Shown: positions 1 to 9,708, counted from the stretch's first letter. The stretch: 64,000 nt of DNA from Candidatus Caldilinea saccharophila (GCA_016710365.1 JADJVW010000007.1:124001-188000), one strand, 5' to 3'. A program made the numbers and translations. Notes: generated from the letters alone by a model not told the origin.

Positions 1-248
1 TATTGCGAATGTCGGAGCGGGCGACCGTGGTTATGGCGGCCGGCTTCGGATTGCTCTGCATTTGTGTACTGATCATATTCTCCCAACTTTGGGCAGCGTC
101 TGCGCCGCCCGGCGCGTTCTCGTGGCACAAAAAAGCCCGGCGTGTGTGGCCGAGCTTGTCTGGCTTTCCTACTTCACGATCTGCTATTGTACGTCGGCCT
201 TTGGATGTGTAGCAACTTCTGAGGGGCGTGCGTGTGTTAGATATCCTA
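1..248. other. Intergenic sequence, no supported gene
   Basis: No reading frame here shows a recognisable family or a convincing ribosome binding site. A short plus-strand frame ending at 212 has a hydrophobic stretch but then runs into low-complexity Arg/Ser sequence. I treat the region as the upstream flank of the sugar operon promoter. Confidence 0.4.
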
Positions 249-279
249 TTGACATCGCGTTTTTTTTGTCGCATACTAT
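249..279 (+). promoter_or_regulatory. Sigma-70-type promoter of the sugar ABC operon
   Basis: A perfect -35 hexamer TTGACA lies at 249-254. A -10-like CATACT at 272-277 is 17 bases away; TACTAT at 274-279 is an alternative with 19-base spacing. The predicted start at about 284-286 falls inside the palindromes that follow directly, the normal arrangement for a repressor-controlled promoter. The first gene starts at 475, leaving a leader of about 190 bases. Confidence 0.6.
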
Positions 280-280
280 C

Positions 281-306
281 GGTAAGATTACCGGTAATGT
301 TACCGG
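281..306. promoter_or_regulatory. Tandem palindromic operators (probable LacI-family sites)
   Basis: Two perfect 12-bp palindromes stand head to tail: GGTAAGATTACC at 281-292 and GGTAATGTTACC at 293-304, followed by GG. Read with another centre they give TTACCGGTAA (288-297), with the central CG typical of LacI-family operators, and half-sites repeat every 12 bp. They sit on the predicted transcription start. The LacI-type regulator at 7472-8510 in the same cluster is the obvious candidate ligand; that link is inference. Confidence 0.6.
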
Positions 307-474
307 AATGCTTGTTTCTCCCAAGTCGGCAATTGCAGAATGGTTTTTGTGGCGATGATCGCCAAGTTTAGTGTGCTGTTGGCACAGTCTGGAGGCGCCT
401 CTCGGTAAGCATCGTTTGCGCCCAGTGAGGTTGTCGTACTCGTTTTCCACATCATTTCCAGGAGGATGAAACAA

Positions 475-1806
475 ATGAAGAAGGTTGTGTATCTACTTAG
501 TCTGCTCGTCCTGAGTGCGTTACTGCTCGCCGGCTGCGCGGTCGCACAGCCGGCTGCTCCGGCGGCCGACGCGGGCGCCCCATCAGCCGCGGGGGACGTG
601 ACGCTCACGTATATGGCGAGCCAGGGTTGGATCAAGGATGCTGAGCTGGAGTTGGCTAAAAAATTCGAGGCGGAAACTGGGATTCACGTCGATTACCAGA
701 TCATCCCGGCTGACCAGTATTTCAGTGTGCTCAAGACCAAGCTCAATTCAGGCGAAGCGACGGACATCTTTGGCGGGCAGAGCGGCAAGACCGATCTGCA
801 AGTCCAGTACGATGTCGAGAAGAACGCCGTCGATCTGTCGGGCGAAGAATGGGTCTCGCGTCACGACCCGCTTTCGCTGGAGATGGTGAGTCTGAACGGC
901 AAGGTCTACGGCGCCGAAATCTGGGATACGATTGCCTCGAATTACTTTATCGTCGTCTATAACAAGGATATCTTTGCGCAGCAGGGGCTGAGCGTTCCCA
1001 CTACCTATGCCGAGTTCAAGGATGTCTGTCTTGCGCTCAGGGCGCCAGGGATCAGCCCGCTCTACGAACCGGTTGCCGATGGCTGGCATCACGTGCTGTG
1101 GTTCCCCATGGTCGGCCCGCGCTTTGAAGAACTCAATCCGGGTCTTGCCGAGCAGTTGAATAAGAATGAGGTCGCCTTCGCCGACGTTCCGGTCATGGTT
1201 GAGGCGATGACACAACTCAAGGAACTTTATGATCTGGGCTGCTTTGGCGACAACGCGCTCTCCGATGCGTTCTCCGATGCCAATGCCAAGCTGGCAAGCG
1301 GTGAGTTTGCCATGGCCGTCACGACCCTGACCACGCCGGTGAGTGTCGAAGCGGACTATCCCGACACACCGGCGCAGACCTTTGGTTTCTTCCCGATGCC
1401 GCTGGCGGACAACATGCTGGCCCCTGCCCATCCCGCTGGGCCAAGCAAGTTCATCTATTCCGGCTCGCCGCATATCGAAGAAGCCAGGCAATATCTGACC
1501 TTCCTGACCACGCCGGAAAACCTGCAATATCTGCTGGACAACACGCCGGACTTTGCGGCGCTCAACTTCTCGGGGCTGCAAGCCAAGTGGACGCCCGAGC
1601 AGCAGGAATTCCTGGATGCCTATCCTGCCAAGTCGATCGTCTACCAGGACGCGGTCAACTATCTCAACCCGCAGTGGATGGACATCGGCAAGGACATGGT
1701 GGCGATGTTCACCGGCGCGATGACGCCCGAGGATGTGCTCAAGAGCATCGATCAGCGCCGCGCCGATATGGCGAAGACCGCCAACGATCCGGCCTGGGCT
1801 GAATAG
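475..1806 (+). CDS. ABC sugar transporter, extracellular solute-binding lipoprotein
   Basis: A family 1 extracellular solute-binding protein that would capture a mono- or oligosaccharide outside the membrane and deliver it to the two permeases encoded next. The N-terminus is a lipoprotein signal: KK, a leucine-rich core and the lipobox LLAGC with Cys21, then an Ala/Pro-rich tether. The mature part has the usual alternation of Trp/Tyr-rich and helical segments, and the total of 443 residues is normal. I chose ATG 475 over the in-frame ATG at 466 because AGGAGG (460-465) abuts 466 directly but is nine bases from 475. It is the first gene of the operon behind the operator-bearing promoter. No ATP-binding subunit follows, so a shared MsiK/MalK-type ATPase elsewhere is likely. 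The substrate cannot be read from sequence; the GH31 neighbour suggests an alpha-linked sugar. Confidence 0.93.
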   Translation: MKKVVYLLSLLVLSALLLAGCAVAQPAAPAADAGAPSAAGDVTLTYMASQGWIKDAELELAKKFEAETGIHVDYQIIPADQYFSVLKTKLNSGEATDIFGGQSGKTDLQVQYDVEKNAVDLSGEEWVSRHDPLSLEMVSLNGKVYGAEIWDTIASNYFIVVYNKDIFAQQGLSVPTTYAEFKDVCLALRAPGISPLYEPVADGWHHVLWFPMVGPRFEELNPGLAEQLNKNEVAFADVPVMVEAMTQLKELYDLGCFGDNALSDAFSDANAKLASGEFAMAVTTLTTPVSVEADYPDTPAQTFGFFPMPLADNMLAPAHPAGPSKFIYSGSPHIEEARQYLTFLTTPENLQYLLDNTPDFAALNFSGLQAKWTPEQQEFLDAYPAKSIVYQDAVNYLNPQWMDIGKDMVAMFTGAMTPEDVLKSIDQRRADMAKTANDPAWAE

Positions 1807-1820
1807 ACGGGCCAGGATTT

Positions 1821-1919
1821 GATGCAGAGGAGCGCAGAGTAAACGCTGAGCGGGAGACGAGGGAATAGCTCAAGCGCGACTCCCCTTTGGTTTTGCTCTG
1901 CACCTCTGCGCTCCACTGG
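1821..1919. repeat. Dispersed imperfect inverted repeat (GCAGAGG family)
   Basis: The left arm holds GCAGAGGAGCGCAGAG and the right arm CTCTGCACCTCTGCGCTCC, which fold into an imperfect long hairpin. Related elements occur at 16537, 26855 and 28630. It lies between the binding protein and the first permease, where a hairpin could tune expression of the abundant binding protein relative to the permeases; that role is inference. Confidence 0.6.
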
Positions 1920-2010
1920 GTCAATCATCAGCCAACAACGTGCAGTCAGAGACTGCACCTACGGTGCTTCAGGGGCGCCGGCTAGACCAGACAGGATCAG
2001 GAAAAGACGC

Positions 2011-2901
2011 ATGAAAAGCAGCATGAAAAGCAGGGCCTATCCACTCTACTTTGCCGGCGGCGCGCTGGCGCTTTATCTGCTCTTTTATGTGCTCCCCAGT
2101 GTCATGGGCTTTTATTATGCCTTCACCGATTGGAACAGTTATTCGAGCGAAGTGAACTTTATCGGGCTGGAGAACTTCAAGTTGATCTTTACCTCCGGCG
2201 CCGGTCAGAATTACATGCACTTTGTCAGAAACACAGTTATCTTCACCGTAGCCACCATTCTGCTGAAAACGGCGATTGCGCTTGGCCTGGCCGTGCTGTT
2301 GACCAATGGGATTCGTCACCTCGCCTATTTTCACCGCGTGGTGATGTATCTGCCGGCGGTGCTGCCGATGCTGGTCGTCAGCCTCGTCTTCAAATCGATC
2401 CTGAATCCGGCAACCGGCTTGCTCAACACCTTTCTGCGCAGCGTGGGGCTGGATTTCATGGCGCAGCGCTGGCTGGTCGATGTCAACTGGGCGCTGCCCT
2501 CCGTGATCGGGGTGGATACCTGGCGTGGGATCGGCTACATCATGGTCATCATGATCGCAGGTCTTCAGGCGATCCCCAAGGACTATTATGAAGCGGCGGC
2601 CATCGATGGCGCGAGCGCGTTTGCATCGTTCCGGCGCATTACGTTGCCGTTGATGATGCCCGTGCTGACCGTGACGACCGTGCTGAATCTGCTCTATGGC
2701 CTCAAGGTATTTGACATTGTCTTTGTGCTGACCAACGGCGGCCCCGGTCGCGCCACCGACACCGTCTACACCGCGATCTTCGATGAGTTTTCCAAGGGGC
2801 GCTACGGCGTTGCGACGACCTTATCGACGCTCCTGTTTCTGATCATGATCATTCTCGGTTATTTCGTGATCCGGCTCATGCACCAAGAAGCGGAGGAGTA
2901 A
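2011..2901 (+). CDS. ABC sugar transporter permease, MalF/UgpA type
   Basis: An inner-membrane permease subunit of a CUT1-type carbohydrate ABC importer. It is 296 residues long with six predicted membrane segments; the first follows a short cytoplasmic KSRAYPLYFAGG start. The EAA loop contacting the ATPase reads EAAAIDGASAFASFRRITLPL near residue 195. A TNGGPGRATDT segment near the C-terminus is characteristic of the MalF-like subunit. It is separated from the binding-protein gene by 204 bp containing a palindromic repeat, and is followed five bases later by the partner permease. The start ATG at 2011 is followed by a second in-frame ATG at 2023; the ribosome binding site (around CAGGAAAAG) is weak, so either could be used. 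Confidence 0.93.
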   Translation: MKSSMKSRAYPLYFAGGALALYLLFYVLPSVMGFYYAFTDWNSYSSEVNFIGLENFKLIFTSGAGQNYMHFVRNTVIFTVATILLKTAIALGLAVLLTNGIRHLAYFHRVVMYLPAVLPMLVVSLVFKSILNPATGLLNTFLRSVGLDFMAQRWLVDVNWALPSVIGVDTWRGIGYIMVIMIAGLQAIPKDYYEAAAIDGASAFASFRRITLPLMMPVLTVTTVLNLLYGLKVFDIVFVLTNGGPGRATDTVYTAIFDEFSKGRYGVATTLSTLLFLIMIILGYFVIRLMHQEAEE

Positions 2902-2906
2902 CGTCC

Positions 2907-3728
2907 ATGCCACTGCGCAGAATGCAAACCCTCATCAACCACACGCTGGCTGCCGCCGTCAGTTTGATCATGTTCATCCCGATCTATCTGGTGATCGTCA
3001 ATTCGCTAAAAACAAAGGCGGAGGCAAGCTCCATGAGCGCCGGGTTGCCGACGCTGTTACAGTGGGAGAATTTCGCAACTGTCATCGAGCGGGGCAAGCT
3101 GGTCACGGCGTTTGGCAACAGTGTCCTCTATGCTGTCGGCGCCACGCTGATCGGCACGACGGTGGCCGCGCTGGCCGCCTATGTGCTCTCGCGCAACCGC
3201 ACACGCTTCAACCGCTTTGTATACTTTTTTCTGATCATGGGCATCGCCATGCCGACCAACTTTGTCACGTTGATGAAGGTGATGCAGATGACGCACCTGA
3301 TCAACACGCAACTGGGCATCATTCTGCTCTATGCCGCGTCGTCGATCCCGTTTAGCGTCTTCTTGATCTACGCTTTTATCAGCACGATCCCGCGTGAACT
3401 GGACGAGGCCGCGATCATCGACGGCTGTAATCCCTTTCGTCTCTTTTTCTCCGTGATCTATCCGTTGCTGACGCCGGTGCTGGTCACCGCGGGCGTGCTG
3501 AATCTGCTGGGCATCTGGAACGAATTTTTGCTGCCGCTCTACTATCTCAACCGGAGCACCTACTGGCCGATGACGCTGGCCGTCTACAACTTCTTCGGGC
3601 AGTTCCAGGCCGACTGGAGCCTGGTCTCGGCGGACATCGTGCTGACCATTCTGCCCGTGATCATCATCTATTTGTTTGCGCAACGCTTCATCCTGGCAGG
3701 GATGACGGCGGGATCAGTGAAGGGGTAA
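2907..3728 (+). CDS. ABC sugar transporter permease, MalG/UgpE type
   Basis: Second permease of the same importer, 273 residues, with six membrane segments. The EAA loop reads ELDEAAIIDGCNPFRLFF around residue 165, and the C-terminus ends in QRFILAGMTAGSVKG, the usual ending of MalG-like subunits. A GGAGG-type ribosome binding site lies in the stop-codon region of the preceding gene, indicating translational coupling. The heterodimer with the preceding permease would form the transmembrane channel. Confidence 0.93.
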   Translation: MPLRRMQTLINHTLAAAVSLIMFIPIYLVIVNSLKTKAEASSMSAGLPTLLQWENFATVIERGKLVTAFGNSVLYAVGATLIGTTVAALAAYVLSRNRTRFNRFVYFFLIMGIAMPTNFVTLMKVMQMTHLINTQLGIILLYAASSIPFSVFLIYAFISTIPRELDEAAIIDGCNPFRLFFSVIYPLLTPVLVTAGVLNLLGIWNEFLLPLYYLNRSTYWPMTLAVYNFFGQFQADWSLVSADIVLTILPVIIIYLFAQRFILAGMTAGSVKG

Positions 3729-3741
3729 CGGTCGCCAATCC

Positions 3742-4812
3742 ATGAACAGCGCCTTCTGGAAAACAAACTGGGACGAATCCAGGCAGCATTACCTGGACTG
3801 GTGGGATCGCAAAGGGCTGGTCATCACCATGTGGGAGCATCTGGAAAAAGCTGGCCCGCCACATGCGGATGTCCCTCGTCCGGCGCCGGCCAGGGATTGG
3901 ACACAGTACTGGTTTGACCCGGCATGGCGCGCCGCCAATCTGCATTATCGCTTAGCGCACAGTTCGTTCAAGGCCGACATCCTGCCGGTGGCAAGCACGC
4001 ACCTTGGCCCCGGCTCGCTGGCGGCCATCCTCGGCGCCGAGCTGGAAGGTCGTGAGGATACGATCTGGATTCATCCGCGCGCAGATGGAGGCAACTCCAT
4101 CACGCTCGATGAAAACAATCGCTGGTTTCAACTTCATCTCGATCTGGTAAAGGCGTGCAAACAGCTTGCACAGGGACGCTATTTTGTCGGCTGTCCCGAT
4201 CTGATCGAGGGTCTCGACACGCTGGCTGGGCTGCGCGGGACACAGGCCGTGCTATTAGACACGGTCGATCGCCCTGAAGCGCTTGCCCAGGAGTTGCAGA
4301 CGGTCAACGATCTCTGGTTCGAGGTCTTCGACCGCATCTACGCCGAGATCAACGAGAGCGGCGAAATGGCCTTCTGCTACTTTTCGATCTGGGGACCGGG
4401 ACGCGTGGCCAAACTTCAGAGCGACATTTCGATCATGATGTCTCCCCCAAGCTTCCGCCAGTTTGTCCAGCCTTACATCCGCCAGCAGTGCCAATGGCTC
4501 GACTACTCGCTCTATCACCTGGACGGCATCGGCGCCCTCCGCCACCTCGACGCGCTGCTGGAGATCGAGGAGTTGGACGCGATTCAGTGGACGCCGGGCG
4601 TCGGCCAGCCGCAGGGCGGTGATCCTGGCTGGTACGACCTGTACAAACGAATTTTGGCCGGCGGCAAGTCGATCATGCCGGCGTGGGTCGAGGTAGACGA
4701 ACTCCAGCCCTTGCTCGACGCCGTTGGAGCGGAAGGAGTCAACATCCTGATGCACTTCAATGACGAGCAGGAGATCGACCGTGCGCTGGAGATCGCGGCG
4801 CAGTATCGCTGA
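3742..4812 (+). CDS. Uroporphyrinogen-decarboxylase-fold protein in sugar operon
   Basis: This 356-residue protein resembles the UroD/MtaA-like superfamily (a TIM barrel that includes corrinoid-linked methyltransferases). The C-terminal half has the characteristic series of a QP/YIRQQC helix, a Y-H-LDG strand, a motif ending WTPGVGQP, and a final EGVNILMHFNDEQE strand-helix. Genuine HemE proteins are shorter and carry an N-terminal arginine motif (RQAGR-like) absent here, so haem synthesis is unlikely. It sits 13 bases after the permease, inside the carbohydrate operon. Similar UroD-like proteins often accompany sugar transporters in uncharacterised clusters, but their reaction is not established. 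No function is assigned beyond the fold. Confidence 0.75.
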   Translation: MNSAFWKTNWDESRQHYLDWWDRKGLVITMWEHLEKAGPPHADVPRPAPARDWTQYWFDPAWRAANLHYRLAHSSFKADILPVASTHLGPGSLAAILGAELEGREDTIWIHPRADGGNSITLDENNRWFQLHLDLVKACKQLAQGRYFVGCPDLIEGLDTLAGLRGTQAVLLDTVDRPEALAQELQTVNDLWFEVFDRIYAEINESGEMAFCYFSIWGPGRVAKLQSDISIMMSPPSFRQFVQPYIRQQCQWLDYSLYHLDGIGALRHLDALLEIEELDAIQWTPGVGQPQGGDPGWYDLYKRILAGGKSIMPAWVEVDELQPLLDAVGAEGVNILMHFNDEQEIDRALEIAAQYR

Positions 4813-4855
4813 CACAAAAATCTGAGCTTTAACCGGAATTCAGGTGGTTCGGCTC

Positions 4856-4923
4856 TACGTGCCGGGGACGGGCTGCCAAGATTCCGCTCAACCAGGCGGC
4901 TTGCAGCCCGTCCCCGGCACGTA
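4856..4923. repeat. Perfect 21-bp inverted repeat between UroD-like and GH31 genes
   Basis: Arms at 4856-4876 and 4903-4923 are exact reverse complements (arm begins TACGTGCCGGGGACGG) around a 26-base loop. There is no T-tract, so it is not a classical intrinsic terminator. It may be a mobile palindromic repeat or an mRNA-stabilising hairpin dividing the operon. Confidence 0.75.
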
Positions 4924-4961
4924 ACCACACATCGCCGTTTGAACTGTCTTAGGAAATTCTG

Positions 4962-7396
4962 ATGTCCACACTGACCTACGAAATTCGACCGGATGGGCTT
5001 GTTCTCCACATGGACCAGGGGTTGCTAGCGCTGACGCCCTACACCGCGCACACGATCCGGGTGCGCTACACGCTCAGGGCCGAGTTCAACGACCAGGCCA
5101 GCCTGATGGTCGTGGCAGCGCCTGACCAGAATACACCCTTCACCGTGGATGAAACAGCGGACAGCCTGCTCTTCTCGACGGCGGCAGTCAGGATTGCCAT
5201 CGACAAACAGACGGCTGCTTTCACTTATTATGACGGTCAAGGCGCGTTGCTTGCACGCGAACCGGCCGGCGGCGGCAAAACACTGGCGCCGATCGATGTG
5301 CTTGTCTCTGACTTTGGCGCATCAACCGTGGCCGAAGCAGGTTTGAGCGCAGATGGCGTGCGTATCGAAGCCCGCAATGTGCACAAGCGCATCGACCGCC
5401 AGGCCTATCATACCAAGCTGGCCTTCGAGTGGGCGCGGGGCGAGGCGCTGTACGGGCTTGGCTCGCACGAAGAAGGCATGTTGAATCTGCGCGGCCAGCA
5501 CCAATATCTGTACCAGCAAAACATGAAGGCGGTCGTGCCGGTGCTCGTTTCCACGCGCGGCTATGGCATCCTGCTCGACAGCTACGCGTTGATGACGTTT
5601 CATGACGACGCGTTCGGCTCCTATCTATGGAGTGACGTCGATGATGAGATGGATTACTATTTTGTCCACGGGCCGGAGTTCGACCAGATCGTTCACGAAC
5701 TGCGCAGCTTGACCGGCAAGGCGCCCATGCTTCCGAAGTGGGCGTTCGGATACATCCAGTCAAAAGAGCGCTACAAAACACAGGCCGAGCTGATTGAGAT
5801 CGTCCAAGAATATCGGCGGCGCGGCCTGCCGCTCGACTGCATCGTGCTGGACTGGATGTCGTGGACCGGCGATCTCTGGGGAGAGAAACGCTCGACCCGG
5901 CACGCTTCCCCGATCCGCAACAGATGATGCACGACCTCCATGCACTGCACGCCCGGCTGATGGTCTCAATCTGGCCGATCATGCGGCCCGGCGGCGGCAA
6001 CTGGCAGGAGATGAAAGATCGCGGCTTCCTGCTTGGCAACCAGGCCACCTACAACGCCTTCGACGAAGCGGCGCGTGCGCTTTATTGGCAGCAGGCTAAT
6101 GCTGGATTGTTTGCGCATGGCATCGACGCCTGGTGGTGTGATTGTACGGAACCCTTCGAGGCTGACTGGAATGGCGCGGTCAAGCCAGAGCCGGAGGAGC
6201 GCCTGCGCATCAACACTGAAGAAGCCAGGCGTTATCTCGATCCAGAGTTTATCAACGCGTATTCACTCGTGCATTCCCAAGGCATCTACGCAGGCCAGCG
6301 CGCTGTCACCGAGGAGAAGCGGGTGCTCAACCTGACCCGCTCGGCCTATATGGGCCAACAACGCTACGGCGCCATCACCTGGTCTGGCGATATTGCCGCG
6401 ACCTGGGAAACGTTGCACAAACAGATCGCCGAGGGTCTCAACTTCTGCGTGACCGGTTCGCCCTATTGGACGGTGGATGTCGGCGCCTTCTTCGTCAAAA
6501 ACAGGCCTGACCTCTGGTTTTGGAACGGCGACTATGAGGGTGGCGTCGATGACCTGGGCTACCGCGAACTGTTCGTGCGCTGGTTCCAGTACGCGACGTT
6601 CCTGCCCATGTTGCGCGCCCACGGCGCCGACACCCCGCGCGAGCTCTGGCGCTTTGGCGATGCGGGCGAGCCGATGTATGACACGCTCGTGAAGTTCCTG
6701 CGTCTGCGCTACCGGCTGATGCCTTATATTTACTCACTGTCTGGCTGGATTACACACCACGACTACACCATGCTCCGCCTGCTGGCCTTTGATTTCAGGA
6801 GCGATCCCAATACCTACGATATTCGCGACCAGTTTATGTTTGGGCCGGCGCTCTTGGTCAGTCCGGTGACGCAGCCAATGCACTACACGGCAGGCTCCAC
6901 GCCCGTCGCGCACGCGGACAAGACGCGCAGCGTTTACCTCCCTGCCGGCAGTGAATGGTGGAATTTCTGGAGCGACGAACGCCTGGCCGGCGGACAGACC
7001 ATCACGGCCGCCGCGGATCTGGAGACGCTGCCACTCTTTGTGCGCGCTGGTTCGATCGTGCCGATGGTCGCACCGATGCAGTATGTCGACGAGCAGGCGG
7101 ACGCCGTCGTCGAGTTGCACATCTATCCGGGGCGCGACGGGCGCTTCCAGTTGTACGAAGATGCAGGCGACGGCTATGATTACGAGCACGGCGCTTTCTC
7201 GACGATCGACATGGCCTGGCAAGAGGCGTCCGGGCAGCTCACGATCGGCCAGCGGTCGGGCAGTTTTCCCGGCATGGCAACTCGGCGCCAGTTTCGCCTG
7301 GTGCTGCACGGACAACGACAGCGACCCCATCGCCAGGAAGGCGACGCCCACCCGTTGATCAATTATGAAGGAGACCAACTCGTTGTTGAGGGATGA
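4962..7396 (+). CDS. Glycoside hydrolase family 31 (alpha-xylosidase/alpha-glucosidase-like), frameshifted
   Basis: A retaining alpha-glycosidase, read as one gene in two frames: 4962 to about 5888, then on to 7396. The N-terminal half is the beta-sandwich with the GEALYGLGSHEEG segment; then comes the TIM barrel. The second segment carries AWWCDCTEP, whose Asp corresponds to the nucleophile, and TWSGDI, whose Asp corresponds to the acid/base, followed by LRAHGADTPRELW, typical of the alpha-xylosidase-like branch. The break is in the run AAA at 5886-5888: one added A joins LWGEK to TLDPARF and restores a continuous barrel. A weak AGGA site precedes ATG 4962. There is no signal peptide, so the enzyme should act on imported oligosaccharide in the cytoplasm. 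Together with the transporter this implies use of an alpha-xyloside or alpha-glucoside. Confidence 0.88.
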
Positions 7397-7471
7397 GTTA
7401 GATGCAGCAGGCGCAAGGGTGGTGAAGACGCTCCCCGCAAAATGTCATACGCTTGCCCAGGAAGGAACATT

Positions 7472-8510
7472 GTGATCAAAAAGACCACGATTGTCGATAT
7501 TGCCAAGACGGCGGGTGTGTCCGTTTCTACAGTTTCGCGCATCCTGAACAACAAACCTGATGTCGCTGAGGATACGCGCCAACGCGTCCTGCAGATCATC
7601 GAGGAGCAGCGCTTTGCGCCACATCTGGCCTGGCAACAGTTGCGCTCCGGCAAGAGCCGTTTTATCGCCTTGCATTTTCCGCAGGATTTCAACCCGCTTT
7701 CGCAGGGCATCATCACCAACGCCGCGCTGCGCTGCGAGCAATTTGGGTTTTACGCTCAACTTGATCGTCGGCGCGCTTAGCGAAAATGACTTGCTCGGCA
7801 TCTTCCGCAGTGGGCAGGCCGATGGCATCATTCTGGTGGAGATGTTGGTCAACGACTGGCGTGTCGAACTGCTTCGCCAACATACGACCAACTTCGTCAT
7901 GATCGGCCGCTGCGCCAACACCAATGGCCTAAGTTATGTTGACTCCGACATCAGCACAGGCGTGATCGATGCTGTCGCGCATTTGGTCGAACTTGGACAT
8001 CGGCATATCGGCTTCATCACACTGGGGCGCATTACCCAGGAAAAGGAATATGGCTTTACAGCGTGGGCGCGTCACGGGTATGAAACGGCTTGCCGGCAGC
8101 ACGATCTGCCAGGCTACACTTGCAGCGCTAACCTGACCACAGAAAGCGTCGCTGCGGCCACGATCGAATTGCTAGACCAACACCCGCACATCACCGCACT
8201 TGTGACGCCGCAGGATGCTGGCGTGCCGGGTGTGCTGAAGGCCATCACCGCACAAGGACTGCGCATACCCGAAGACATTTCGATAGTGGGACTGCTCGAC
8301 GAGTCGTTTGCCGAAGTGGTGACGCCGCCGTTGACCGCGCTCAGTTTTTCTTCACGCGACCTAGGCTTCACCGCGGCCGATCTGTTGATTGCACGCCTCA
8401 ACGACGCCGAAGCCAGCCCGCAGCAAATCCTGGTGCGCCCGAAGCTTTGTGTGCGCGGCAGCACTGGCCCGGTGCGCACGACAATGGGCGTAGAAAACCA
8501 TGCCTGGTGA
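7472..8510 (+). CDS. LacI-family transcriptional regulator, frameshifted
   Basis: The N-terminal helix-turn-helix reads TIVDIAKTAGVSVSTVSRIL, followed by the hinge and a periplasmic-binding-protein-like effector domain (IGFITLGRI, VTPQDAGVPGVLKA, SIVGLLDESFA). Two frames must be joined: the first runs from the start to about 7750, the second from there to 8510. The T-run at 7748-7751 has one T too many; removing it gives CEQFGFTLNLIVGAL. I chose GTG 7472, which follows GGAAGGAACATT, over ATG 7442, because the family begins only a few residues before the helix-turn-helix. It lies immediately downstream of GH31 and probably binds the tandem palindromes at 281-306. Confidence 0.88.
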
Positions 8511-8575
8511 ATCATGCTGAGTACAATGGGGTGGAGTAGAATCATGATTTTTCTGGCTGAACAGGTAGTAAATCG

Positions 8576-9679
8576 ATGACAAAACCGCTCGGATTGGGTG
8601 TTTTGGGGCTTGGCGAGGGTCGCAGCATCATCTCGGCAGGCGTTCACAGCACGTTGTGGAATGTCGTCTGCCTGTGTGACACAAACGAGGCGCTTGCCAG
8701 GAAACGCTGCGCAGAATTTGGCTTAAGCCGATTTACCACCGACTACGACGCGATGCTTGCCGATGCAAACATTGATGTCGTCGGCGTCTACACCCCCGAC
8801 CACCTGCACGCAGACCACATCCTGCGGGCGCTGGATGCCGGCAAACACGTCATCTGCACCAAACCGTTTATTGACGATCTCAGCCGCGCCACAGAGATCC
8901 TGGCGGCGCAACAGCGCAGCGGCAAGCAGGTCATGGTCGGCCAGAGCACGCGCTTCTTTGCCCCCTTCCTTCGCCAGCGCCAGCATTACGAGAGCCGCGC
9001 GCTAGGTGAACTTGTCACGATCGAGGCCAGCTACAGCGCCGATCACCGCTGGTTCCTGGACAAACCGTGGGCAAAGCAGCCTACTTTCAAGTGGCTCTAT
9101 GGCGGCATCAGCCATCCGGCCGATCTGGTCCGCTGGTATCTGCCCGACATCGTCGAGGTCATGGGCTATTCCTATCTGAGTGCCAATGGCCGCGCCGGTG
9201 GTCTGGTCAACCCCGACACCTACCACTTCGTGCTCAAGGCGGCCAGCGGCAAGATCGCGCGCATCAGCGGCGTCTACTCCTGCCCGATCGTGCCCGGTGA
9301 GCGCGACAGTTCCATGACCTGTATCCTGCGCTGCGACCTGGGCGCCAGTCAAGCGGACTACCATGAACTGCGCTATGCCTGGAAGATCGGCGAAGAAGCG
9401 GTCATCGAGTCGTTTGAGGCAAAGCGGGCATATTACTTCCGATTTGGCGGCAACAGTCATCACGCCGGCGAATATCAGAATTACATCGAGTACTTTGCGC
9501 GCTGTCTGGCGCGCGGCGAGACGCCCAAGCCGGACGCCAGCGAAGGCATCGTCACCGTGGCGCTCCTCCAAGCGATGGAGGAATCGAGCCTGACCGGCCG
9601 CCCTGTCAGGCTCGACGAAGTGCTCGGTCGTTATCAATTATCTCCGCTGGGTGCAGCCACGCCCCTGGAGATATCATGA
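8576..9679 (+). CDS. Gfo/Idh/MocA family NAD(P)-dependent oxidoreductase
   Basis: An N-terminal Rossmann fold begins LGLGVLGLGEGRS, a slightly degenerate GxGxxG; TPDHLHADHILRALDAGKHV is the next family signature and CTKPFIDD holds the catalytic-region EKP equivalent (TKP here). The C-terminal alpha/beta domain contains YGGISHPADLVRWYLPD, with the His typical of sugar dehydrogenases in this family. Length of 367 residues is usual. It probably oxidises or isomerises a sugar released by the GH31 enzyme; the exact substrate cannot be read. It follows the LacI gene by 65 bases on the same strand and likely belongs to the operon. Confidence 0.9.
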   Translation: MTKPLGLGVLGLGEGRSIISAGVHSTLWNVVCLCDTNEALARKRCAEFGLSRFTTDYDAMLADANIDVVGVYTPDHLHADHILRALDAGKHVICTKPFIDDLSRATEILAAQQRSGKQVMVGQSTRFFAPFLRQRQHYESRALGELVTIEASYSADHRWFLDKPWAKQPTFKWLYGGISHPADLVRWYLPDIVEVMGYSYLSANGRAGGLVNPDTYHFVLKAASGKIARISGVYSCPIVPGERDSSMTCILRCDLGASQADYHELRYAWKIGEEAVIESFEAKRAYYFRFGGNSHHAGEYQNYIEYFARCLARGETPKPDASEGIVTVALLQAMEESSLTGRPVRLDEVLGRYQLSPLGAATPLEIS

Positions 9680-9708
9680 AATTCGACGCGCAGCGCACGA
9701 GGTGAAAC

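Noticed and set aside
3..212. 69-codon frame at the left edge with a hydrophobic segment
   Set aside because: Only the first 35 residues look like a membrane segment, the rest is random; no start signal can be seen at the edge.
748..1581. Open frame opposite the solute-binding protein
   Set aside because: The plus-strand frame has a lipobox, a good ribosome binding site and operon context; this one has neither.
5886..5888. Programmed ribosomal frameshift in the GH31 gene
   Set aside because: The site is a short A-run with no stem-loop or slippery heptamer, and similar one-base breaks occur in many unrelated genes, so error is the simpler reading.
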